A stretch of DNA of 64,000 nt, from NCBI GenBank assembly GCA_964507395.1, contig CAZDQE010000002.1, forward strand, positions 1-64,000. The letters run 5' to 3'. This document shows positions 51,996 to 59,290 of this stretch, one piece after another; the first letter of the stretch is position 1, and each line of letters begins with the position of its first letter. The position numbers were made by a program, and so were the translations under genes. The notes beneath the pieces are model-generated. The model saw only the letters and a list, made by a program, of their open reading frames with translations, did not search any database and was not told where the DNA came from. Origin of the DNA: SIG575 sp964507395. GTDB taxonomy: Bacteria; Bacillota; Clostridia; Oscillospirales; Acutalibacteraceae.

Positions 51996-52868
51996 TTACT
52001 TTATTTCTTTTATCAGCTCGTCTGTGTATTCGGGTATTGCCTCCTTGTGTGAAACCACAAATGAAGCAAGACGGTTGGCTCTTTCAAGTCCGGTTTTTAC
52101 ATCAATGCCTTTAAGGTAATTATAAAGGAAACACGCACACATACTGTCTCCTGCACCGACAGCGGAAACCACATCGGTTTTTATGCCGTTAACAGAAATG
52201 TTTTTTCCGATTTTTCTGCCTGAAATTTCAGCGCCGTCCTTATCGCAGGTCAGCAGGACAATATCAATGCCGTACTTTTCCGAAAGCTCCTCTTTGTTTT
52301 CCGCGAAGCCGCTCTGCACAAGAAAATCATACTCTTCTCTGTTGATTTTCAGAATGTTACAGACTCTGAGGCTTTCCTCAATAATCTCTCCTGTATAGTA
52401 GCTTTGTCTTAAGTTCATGTCATAAAACACAATGGGGAAATCTACTTTTTCAAGAAGCTTTTTAAGCGATGCCGAGGTTGCTTCCGACCTTTGGGCAAGG
52501 GTTCCGATATAGAAAACATCGAACTTTTCTCTCTTTATTTTTTCAATGATTTCATCTGTAATTTCAATGCAGTCATAGGCTGACACCATACTGAGGTCAT
52601 AAGCGGGCTCTCCGTCAGAGTAGGTTATAAAGCATTTCCCTGTAGGCTTACGGCTTTTGAGTACATAATCCTTCTTCACGCCGAATTTTTCCGCCTGTTT
52701 CAGGGCATCTCTTCCCCATTCGTCGTCACCTACTGCGCTGAGCATGTACCCTTCTGCCCCCAGCTTTGACAGATGTGAGCAGAAATTCATTGGAGCACCG
52801 CCCAGAATGCTCTCATCTTTCGCCGTATCAACATCAAAAAGTATTTCACCAAATGCTAAAATTTTCAT
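51996..52868 (-). CDS. PfkB-family carbohydrate kinase (fructokinase-like)
   Basis: Cytoplasmic sugar kinase of 290 residues. It has the N-terminal FGEILFD strand, GGAPMNFCSHLSKLGAEG (PfkB signature 1) and DVVSAVGAGDSMCACFLY (signature 2, with the GAGD anion hole and catalytic Asp). Closest in style to fructokinases. ATG 52868 is chosen (GAGGGAT upstream). It is divergent from the T-box operon and has no adjacent transporter. Confidence 0.87.
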   Translation of the reverse strand: MKILAFGEILFDVDTAKDESILGGAPMNFCSHLSKLGAEGYMLSAVGDDEWGRDALKQAEKFGVKKDYVLKSRKPTGKCFITYSDGEPAYDLSMVSAYDCIEITDEIIEKIKREKFDVFYIGTLAQRSEATSASLKKLLEKVDFPIVFYDMNLRQSYYTGEIIEESLRVCNILKINREEYDFLVQSGFAENKEELSEKYGIDIVLLTCDKDGAEISGRKIGKNISVNGIKTDVVSAVGAGDSMCACFLYNYLKGIDVKTGLERANRLASFVVSHKEAIPEYTDELIKEIK

Positions 52869-52930
52869 CTTACATCCCTCTTTCAAAGTACAGTATAACT
52901 GATTATCTGAAATTTTTCAACGAAAAAATG

Positions 52931-52959
52931 TTGACAAGTTGTTCTTACTGTGATAAAAT
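52931..52959 (+). promoter_or_regulatory. Sigma-A promoter of the T-box operon
   Basis: TTGACA (52931-52936), 17-base spacer, TAAAAT (52954-52959). Confidence 0.85.
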
Positions 52960-52965
52960 TTATAA

Positions 52966-53220
52966 AAAGTTAAACCTTTGAGAAAGAGTAGTAACCGTCA
53001 GGGAGCTTTCAGAGAGTAGCTGTAAGGTGCGAAGCTACAGTAAACGGACGGCGAATGGACTTTTGAGGGCAACCCGAAATTTTTCAGAGTAGGCGTTGAC
53101 GGGGGTCGACCGTTATATCGAAAGCGTATGATAGTGCGTAGAAAAACCTATAAAGGGTGGCATAGCAGAGTTTTTACATTCTGTCCCTGTTCGGGGATGG
53201 GATTTTTTATTTTTTTTTAA
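52966..53220 (+). promoter_or_regulatory. T-box riboswitch leader, tryptophan specifier
   Basis: The leader reads uncharged tRNA and decides between antitermination and termination. It has an AGAAAGAGTAGTAA S-turn region near 52981, an AGGGAGC stem I segment, and a specifier GAA-TGG-A with TGG (Trp) at 53056-53058. The antiterminator stem is AGGG, 7-base bulge TGGCATA and GCAGA (from 53154), pairing with TCTGT-CCCT. The bulge TGGC would pair with tRNA GCCA, fitting the G discriminator of bacterial tRNA-Trp. The competing terminator is ATTCTGTCCC (53178-53187) with GGGATGGGAT (53194-53203), then a long T run. The bulge ends ATA, not the usual ACC. trpB lies downstream, which supports the specifier. 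Confidence 0.9.
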
Positions 53221-53235
53221 AAGGAGAGATTATAA

Positions 53236-54123
53236 ATGATCGAAAGCATTTTAAAAGGTTTTATCTCACTCATCACATCAATTATCCTTGCATTTTACAC
53301 TCCCACCGCAGTAGCAAGCGTAAACTCATCAGAACAGCCTCAGGAAACAAAAAGTCAGACTGTTACTGTTATGACATACAATGTTTATATTGCAGGCAGC
53401 GGAGACCGTTCCCCCGAAAGCAGAACAACACCGGTTGTTGAAAACCTCCGCAGATACATGCCCGATTCCTTCGGTCTTCAGGAAGCAAACGAGAGCTGGC
53501 TTGAAAGAATTGACGGAGCTATGTACGAATACGATTATGTAGGCGTTGGCAGAAATGACGACGGCAGCGGAGAGGCAAGCCCTGTTTTCTACAACAAGAC
53601 AAAATACGAGCTTGTTGACTCAGGAACCTTCTGGCTTTCAAAAACGCCTGACACTCCCTCAAAGGGTTGGGACGCTACCTACAACAGAGTCTGCACATAC
53701 GCTGTTCTCAGAAATATTGAAACAGGATTTGTATACGCTCATTTCAACGCCCACTTTGACCATGCAGGTGTTGTTTCAAGACTTGAAGCCGTTTCTGTTG
53801 TTGCAGACAAAATCTCAGAAATTGCAGGCACAATTCCCGTTGTTTTCACAGGCGACCTTAACGATTACGAGGGCGGCAAAATGTATGAAAGAGTTCTCAG
53901 CTCAGGACTTCAGGATACAAAATATCTTGCAGAAAGCACAATGGACGAAATAACATACCACGGTTATTCTTCATTACTTGAGAAACAGGATCCGATTGAT
54001 TTCATCTTCGTAAACGCGATGGTTAAAGATGTTGAAAGCTATACAGTTGACACAACGCTTTATGACGGAATTTACGCATCTGACCACCATCCCGTTATTT
54101 CAGAAATAACTTTGTTTAATTAA
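53236..54123 (+). CDS. Exported EEP-family phosphoesterase, first gene of the T-box(Trp) operon
   Basis: Protein of 295 residues with a hydrophobic N-terminus (about residues 5-28, then AVAS) and an endonuclease/exonuclease/phosphatase domain: MTYNVYIA, GLQEAN, HFNAHFDHAG, TGDLNDYEGG and SDHHPVISE carry the expected metal and catalytic residues. Substrate unknown (nucleic acid, phospholipid or inositol phosphate). AAAGGAG precedes ATG 53236 immediately after the T-box terminator, and trpB follows after 12 bases. So an exported hydrolase appears to be under tryptophan-tRNA control, which is unexpected. Confidence 0.85.
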   Translation: MIESILKGFISLITSIILAFYTPTAVASVNSSEQPQETKSQTVTVMTYNVYIAGSGDRSPESRTTPVVENLRRYMPDSFGLQEANESWLERIDGAMYEYDYVGVGRNDDGSGEASPVFYNKTKYELVDSGTFWLSKTPDTPSKGWDATYNRVCTYAVLRNIETGFVYAHFNAHFDHAGVVSRLEAVSVVADKISEIAGTIPVVFTGDLNDYEGGKMYERVLSSGLQDTKYLAESTMDEITYHGYSSLLEKQDPIDFIFVNAMVKDVESYTVDTTLYDGIYASDHHPVISEITLFN

Positions 54124-54135
54124 GGAGCTTTACCC

Positions 54136-55380
54136 ATGAACAAATACAGAGATTACGACAATTATTTAAAAGAATTTCCTGATGAAAACGGTTACTTCGG
54201 CGAATACGGCGGAGCTTTCCTTTCAGATGAATTAGTTCCCGCCTTCAAGGAAATCACCAGCTCATATCAGGCAATCTGCCATTCAGCTCAGTTTATCAAC
54301 GAGCTCAGAAGAATCAGAAAAGAATTTCAGGGCAGACCTACTCCCGTTTACCACTGTGAAAGACTGTCTTCTCTTTTCGGCAACTGTCAGATTTATCTCA
54401 AGCGTGAGGACCTGAACCACACAGGCGCACACAAGCTGAACCACTGCATGGGCGAGGGACTTCTCGCTAAATACATGGGCAAGAAAAAGGTTATCGCTGA
54501 AACAGGTGCAGGTCAGCACGGCGTGGCTCTTGCTACTGCTGCCGCATACTTCGGACTTGAATGTGACATTTATATGGGCGAGGTTGACATTGCAAAACAG
54601 CATCCCAACGTAATCCGCATGAAAATGCTTGGTGCAAATGTTATTCCCGTAACACACGGTCTGAAAACGCTTAAAGAAGCTGTTGACGCTGCATTTGACG
54701 CATACATCCGCGAATATAAAGATGCAATTTACTGCATCGGCTCATGCCTCGGACCTCATCCCTTCCCCATGATGGTAAGAGATTTTCAGTCCGTCATCGG
54801 CATTGAAGCAAGAGACCAGTTCAAAGAAATGACAGGCAACCTTCCCGATGCGGTGTGTGCATGCGTAGGTGGCGGTTCAAACTCGCTGGGCATGTTCACT
54901 CCCTTCCTTGCAGACCCCGTTAAAATTTACGGCGTTGAGCCTCTCGGTAAGGGCGGAAATGTCGGCGACCATGCAGCTACAATGAAGTTCGGCACAAAAG
55001 GCAAGCTTCACGGCTTTGAAAGTTATCTTCTGCAGGACGAAAACGGCGAGCCTCTCCCTGTTTACTCAATCGCAAGCGGTCTTGACTACCCCGGCGTAGG
55101 ACCTGAGCACGCATACCTTAAGGATGCTGACAGAGTTCACTATGATGCAGTTACAGACGAAGAGGCTATGGAAGCATTCTTCCTTCTCTCACGTTACGAG
55201 GGAATTATTCCCGCAATTGAAAGTTCACACGCAGTAGCATACGCTATCAAGTATGCAAAGGAACACAAAACAGGTTCAATCCTCGTTTGTCTTTCAGGAA
55301 GAGGCGATAAGGATATCGACTACGTTTACGAAAACTACGGTTGCGGTGAAAAATTCGATCTTGATAAACACAAAAAATAA
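54136..55380 (+). CDS. trpB: Tryptophan synthase beta subunit (TrpB), stand-alone
   Basis: PLP enzyme that joins indole and serine to make tryptophan; 414 residues. The PLP lysine lies in NHTGAHKLNH (about K100), the catalytic Glu in AETGAGQHGVA (about E122), and the phosphate-binding loop in GGGSNSLGMF. HPFPMMVRDFQSVIG is also family-typical. Several positions differ from ordinary TrpB (HKLNH for HKINN, GLDYPGVGP for the usual LRYHG type). No trpA or other trp gene is next to it, so it may salvage indole. Its expression should rise when tRNA-Trp is uncharged, through the T-box. Confidence 0.93.
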   Translation: MNKYRDYDNYLKEFPDENGYFGEYGGAFLSDELVPAFKEITSSYQAICHSAQFINELRRIRKEFQGRPTPVYHCERLSSLFGNCQIYLKREDLNHTGAHKLNHCMGEGLLAKYMGKKKVIAETGAGQHGVALATAAAYFGLECDIYMGEVDIAKQHPNVIRMKMLGANVIPVTHGLKTLKEAVDAAFDAYIREYKDAIYCIGSCLGPHPFPMMVRDFQSVIGIEARDQFKEMTGNLPDAVCACVGGGSNSLGMFTPFLADPVKIYGVEPLGKGGNVGDHAATMKFGTKGKLHGFESYLLQDENGEPLPVYSIASGLDYPGVGPEHAYLKDADRVHYDAVTDEEAMEAFFLLSRYEGIIPAIESSHAVAYAIKYAKEHKTGSILVCLSGRGDKDIDYVYENYGCGEKFDLDKHKK

Positions 55381-55393
55381 TATGTATATTCGG

Positions 55394-55420
55394 CTCCCTG
55401 TTTACTGCAGGGAGTTTTTT
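55394..55420 (+). terminator. Terminator after trpB
   Basis: CTCCCTG (55394-55400) pairs with CAGGGAG (55408-55414), followed by six T. Confidence 0.85.
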
Positions 55421-55433
55421 AATTAAATTTTTA

Positions 55434-55462
55434 TTGAATACCTTTCTCCGCTGTGGTATAAT
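55434..55462 (+). promoter_or_regulatory. Sigma-A promoter of the sialidase-like gene
   Basis: TTGAAT (55434-55439), 17-base spacer, TATAAT (55457-55462), about 29 bases before the ATG at 55491. Confidence 0.8.
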
Positions 55463-55490
55463 CAAGAAAAAACGAAAAAAGGTGATCCTT

Positions 55491-56792
55491 ATGTTTTTCT
55501 TCAAAAAACCTTTTCAGAAAAATGTTCCATACTATTCGATCCCTCAGATTGACCTTGCGGTAAAGCCTGAAAATACTCCTGAGGAGCTTGAGTATCTTTA
55601 TGAAAACGTCACCGTTGACGACCGCTCACCTTACCTCGGACATCCTGACTCCATTCTTCTCAGGAACGGTAATATTCTCACCTTTTACCCCGAAGGTCAC
55701 GGCAAGGGCAGAATTATTTCAAAAATTTCTGTTGACGGCGGCAAAACATATACAGGGGAAATAAAAAATCCTCCCGTATCATGGGAGAAATCTCTTGAAA
55801 CACCTACAATTTACCGTCTTGAGTTTACTGACGGAAAGGAAAAATTAATCCTCATTTCGGGTAATCCCAAATGGCCCGGAACTCCTACCCCGGGCGGCTT
55901 CAACTGCTCAATTTCCGATAACGAGGGCGAAGCATGGTCACCCTTCAAGCTTTTCTATGACAACAATTCCGACTTTCCAACCATTCCTATCGTTTCAATG
56001 GCATCGCTTACGCGTCTGAAAGAAAACGGAAAATTTGTCGATAAGTGGATGGGACTGTTCCACAACAGCAAATATGAAAACTTCATGACGATTCTCACCT
56101 TTGACGAAAATGGCGATTACCACTGGTCGAAGCCGAGAAAATATCTGAAAAAATACAGGCAGTACGAAAAATTCGCAGGAATCTGCGAGGTTGAGGCTAT
56201 ACGCTCTGACATGGGCAAGGGCGACGAGATATGCCTTATCGCAAGGAGCAACAGAAAAAACTGCACAAGCCTTGTTATGTTCTCAAAGGACGAGGGCAAA
56301 ACATGGTCTGAGCCGAGAGAGGCTCCCGTTTCATTAAACGGCGAAAGACACAAAGCCGACTACACACCTGACGGCAGACTTTTCATCACTTTCCGTTCAA
56401 TTGAGAGAAACGCCGAGCAGTATGAAAAGAGAAAGAAAGAATCTGACGGAAGAAACTGGTATTCCGAAGGCTGGGTTGCATGGGTAGGCACTTATGACGA
56501 CATTAAAAACGGACGTGAGGGGCAGTACAGAATCAAGATTGCCCACACATACCTTAACCATCAGAATTCCCCCTCAATCGTCGCAAATTCTGACACAGGC
56601 TACTGCGGAAACGTTGTGCTCGATGACGGCACGGTCGTCACCTCATCTTACGGAATTTTCTCACCTGAGGAAATGAAAGAGGGCAAACAGAATACCGACA
56701 AAGGCAAACAGAAGAGAAAAACATACATAGTGTCAAAGAGAATAAATCTCAGCGATGTTGATGAGATTGCAAGGAAATCACACCAAAATTAA
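55491..56792 (+). CDS. BNR/Asp-box sialidase-fold protein
   Basis: Protein of 433 residues with the six-bladed beta-propeller Asp-box repeats S-x-D-x-G-x-T-W and variants (SVDGGKTYTG, SDNEGEAWS, SKDEGKTWSEP). It resembles exo-alpha-sialidases and related sialidase-fold glycosidases. There is no signal peptide, so it is predicted to be cytoplasmic, unusual for a sialidase. An early conserved Arg/Tyr constellation cannot be assigned with certainty; it may act on another sugar acid. ATG 55491 is chosen over 55434 because AAAGGTGAT precedes it and 55434 lies inside the promoter. Confidence 0.75.
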   Translation: MFFFKKPFQKNVPYYSIPQIDLAVKPENTPEELEYLYENVTVDDRSPYLGHPDSILLRNGNILTFYPEGHGKGRIISKISVDGGKTYTGEIKNPPVSWEKSLETPTIYRLEFTDGKEKLILISGNPKWPGTPTPGGFNCSISDNEGEAWSPFKLFYDNNSDFPTIPIVSMASLTRLKENGKFVDKWMGLFHNSKYENFMTILTFDENGDYHWSKPRKYLKKYRQYEKFAGICEVEAIRSDMGKGDEICLIARSNRKNCTSLVMFSKDEGKTWSEPREAPVSLNGERHKADYTPDGRLFITFRSIERNAEQYEKRKKESDGRNWYSEGWVAWVGTYDDIKNGREGQYRIKIAHTYLNHQNSPSIVANSDTGYCGNVVLDDGTVVTSSYGIFSPEEMKEGKQNTDKGKQKRKTYIVSKRINLSDVDEIARKSHQN

Positions 56793-56850
56793 CGGTAAAC
56801 GTTGACTACCCCTCAGTCTTTTTGCTTTGCAAAAAGACTGAGGGGACTTT
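56782..56850. repeat. Intergenic repeat, copy 2, also a terminator
   Basis: A perfect 17-bp stem (CCCCTCAGTCTTTTTGC at 56809-56825 with 56829-56845) has a 3-base loop. AATCACACC and TTAACGG lie just before it, which occur in inverted orientation at 51895-51915. The stem probably terminates transcription from both sides. Confidence 0.7.
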
Positions 56851-56854
56851 TCTC

Positions 56855-59281
56855 TTAAAAATCTTTTCCTGATTTTATAATGTAATTCAGAACATTCTTT
56901 GCGCTTCGCTGGAGTTCGCCGAGAGTTATGCCGTCTTTCTTGCCGTAGGTTCCCGTAAGAGAGCCGTCGTTTGATGCTGTCTTACTGACCGCAGTTTTTC
57001 CGCCCGGCATAAGAACGTCAACCTGTGCACGGACTCTGTAAGCATTGTCACGCATTTCGGGAAATTCAGGTGAAGGTGCATAGCGCATCCACCAGTCGGT
57101 AATAACATTACCCTCATATCCCCACTCACCGCGAAGAACGGTCGTGCAAAGCTCGTAGTTGTAATGACTCCACACACCGTTTATCTTGTTGTAGCTTGTC
57201 ATTATGTTGAGAGGCTTTGCCTCTTTCACGCAGATTTCAAAGCCTTTGAGATAAACTTCCCTCAGCGCTCTTTCAGAAACAACAGAATCTGTGTGGTTTC
57301 TGTTCAGCTCCTGATTGTTGCAGGCAAAATGCTTGGGACAGGCTGAAAGATTGTGCTTCTGTATACCTTTGACGGTTGCCGCTGCGAGCTTACCGCTTAC
57401 AAACGGGTCCTCGGAATAATATTCAAAGTTTCTTCCGCAAAGGGGATTTCTGTGGATGTTCATGCCGGGAGCAAGAAGCATATCGCTTCCCCTCTCTGTC
57501 ATTTCTTCTCCGACTTTTTCAAAAAGGCTCTGCACAAGCTCTTCATTCCACGTCGATGCGATAAGCGTACCGCAGGGAAGAAGAGAGGATGTAGCCATAA
57601 GTCTGATTCCCGAAGGTCCGTCAGTTGTTGTCATGGCAGGAATTCCCTTTTCGCGAAGAGAAGGAAGAACACCGCCCAGAGTTCCTGCGTTGCCCTCTGC
57701 GCCGAGGTCTGAATTCATAAGTCCCTCACCGCGGCTTATCGCTTCAAGCTCTGTCAGGTCAAGCTGAGCGACAAAGTCTTCCATTGTCACCTTGCCCGCT
57801 TTGACATCAGAAAGCTTATATCCCTTGTCCCCTGTCATTTCAGTGCCTTTTGGCAGGTTCTCAAGAATTATCTGTCTGAGGTCTGTTGTGACAGTGGGGA
57901 CTTTTTCTTTTGAAAGAACTATTTTTCCGTCTTTTTCTTCTGCCCTGAGCCTCTCAAAAGCCATGTCTTTTTTTACTGCCATAGCTTCCGTAAGAGTTGC
58001 AAGAATTTCATCCTCAGCGAGAGTTTTTGTATAAACCTTGCGGCAATTTTTCACGCTGTTTCCAAGGTAGAAATCATAGTTACCTTTTTCGAGAATGTAC
58101 GAGCTTTTGTGCCCTGTGATGCCTGAATCGTCATAGGATGCACAGAGATATTTTTCTGCAGTGATTGACAGAGTTTCCTCTTCTGAGGGTGCAAGAAGCT
58201 TTGTTTTCTTAAAGCCTGCAAGGATTTTTTCTGCCTTGCCAAGCTTGCCCTGAGGTGCGGAAAGATAGAGCTGGACTGTTTCCTTGCCTGACACCTTTCC
58301 CGTATTTTTAACCTTTACGGTAAATGTGATCTTGTCGTCATTTTCTTCTGCACCTGCAAAAGAAATATCAAAATCTGTATATGAAAGTCCGAAGCCGAAT
58401 TCATAGAGAACTCTGTCCCTGGCAAAGGTTTCAAAATATCTGTAGCCGACAAAAATATCCTCGGTGTACTTATTGAATTTCAGCTTTCCGAAATTCTTTG
58501 AAGAGGGGTAATCCTCATAAGTTTTTGCAATTGTATCCGTCAGCTTGCCTGAGGGATTCACTTTGCCCGACAGAATATCTGCTACTGCATTTCCGCTTTC
58601 CATTCCGCCCTGCCATACAACAAGGATCGCAGAAATTCTGTCACCTAAAGCTGCGATTTCTTCAAAGTCAATAACATTGCCGACATTGAGAATAAGAACA
58701 GTTTTTTCAAAAACCGATGTAACATCTGAAATAAGCTTTTTCTCTTTGTCCGTCAGATAAAAGCTTCCCTTTTTCAGAACGTTTTCCCTGTCCTCACCTG
58801 ATGACCTGCCGATGACAACAGTGGCACAGTCACTTTTTCCCCTTGCTTTTCTGATATCAGAAAGAGAAACCGGCATTTCCTCGTAGTATCTCGGCCAATG
58901 TGCCCAGAAACCGGGGTCGGGAACGTTACGTTTTTTTGAAGTCCATGATTTATATTTTTCTTTCAGTTCCTCATTTATATTAAGGGAACTGTTTTCAAGA
59001 CCTTCAAGAAGGCTTACCTTGTAGGGTGTCCTTACGTCACCGCCTGAGCCGTTTCCCACATAGAAATAGTCACACTGAACTCTGCCGAAAACTGCGATGT
59101 TATTTTTTTCGCTGAAAGGCAGAGTGTCATTATTTTTAAGGAGAACTGCACCCTCTGCGGCGCAGGCACGTAGATAAGGTACAAACTTTTCGTTGGCTTT
59201 ACCTGTGACAGTACCGCCTGTTTCTTTCTGTGCAAGCTCTGCCCCTGAAATAAAGCGGATAAATTTATTGAAGAGTCTCAT
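56855..59281 (-). CDS. GH3 beta-glycosidase with permuted domain order
   Basis: Protein of 808 residues. The usual GH3 order (TIM barrel, then alpha/beta sandwich, then fibronectin-III-like) is rearranged: the alpha/beta-sandwich part (GAVLLKNNDTLPF, YVGNGSGGDV) comes first, then the Fn3-like part (TGKVSGKETVQLYLSAP), then the barrel (GIPAMTTTDGPSGIRL, LLAPGMNIHRNP, GFNACPKHFACN-like segment). The nucleophile is the Asp of NVITDWW, about D729. Reversed GH3 enzymes are known from Ruminococcus and Butyrivibrio. It has no signal peptide, and lies 9 bases after the GH51 gene, forming an operon for arabinose- or xylose-containing oligosaccharides. Confidence 0.9.
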   Translation of the reverse strand: MRLFNKFIRFISGAELAQKETGGTVTGKANEKFVPYLRACAAEGAVLLKNNDTLPFSEKNNIAVFGRVQCDYFYVGNGSGGDVRTPYKVSLLEGLENSSLNINEELKEKYKSWTSKKRNVPDPGFWAHWPRYYEEMPVSLSDIRKARGKSDCATVVIGRSSGEDRENVLKKGSFYLTDKEKKLISDVTSVFEKTVLILNVGNVIDFEEIAALGDRISAILVVWQGGMESGNAVADILSGKVNPSGKLTDTIAKTYEDYPSSKNFGKLKFNKYTEDIFVGYRYFETFARDRVLYEFGFGLSYTDFDISFAGAEENDDKITFTVKVKNTGKVSGKETVQLYLSAPQGKLGKAEKILAGFKKTKLLAPSEEETLSITAEKYLCASYDDSGITGHKSSYILEKGNYDFYLGNSVKNCRKVYTKTLAEDEILATLTEAMAVKKDMAFERLRAEEKDGKIVLSKEKVPTVTTDLRQIILENLPKGTEMTGDKGYKLSDVKAGKVTMEDFVAQLDLTELEAISRGEGLMNSDLGAEGNAGTLGGVLPSLREKGIPAMTTTDGPSGIRLMATSSLLPCGTLIASTWNEELVQSLFEKVGEEMTERGSDMLLAPGMNIHRNPLCGRNFEYYSEDPFVSGKLAAATVKGIQKHNLSACPKHFACNNQELNRNHTDSVVSERALREVYLKGFEICVKEAKPLNIMTSYNKINGVWSHYNYELCTTVLRGEWGYEGNVITDWWMRYAPSPEFPEMRDNAYRVRAQVDVLMPGGKTAVSKTASNDGSLTGTYGKKDGITLGELQRSAKNVLNYIIKSGKDF

Positions 59282-59290
59282 AAAATCACC

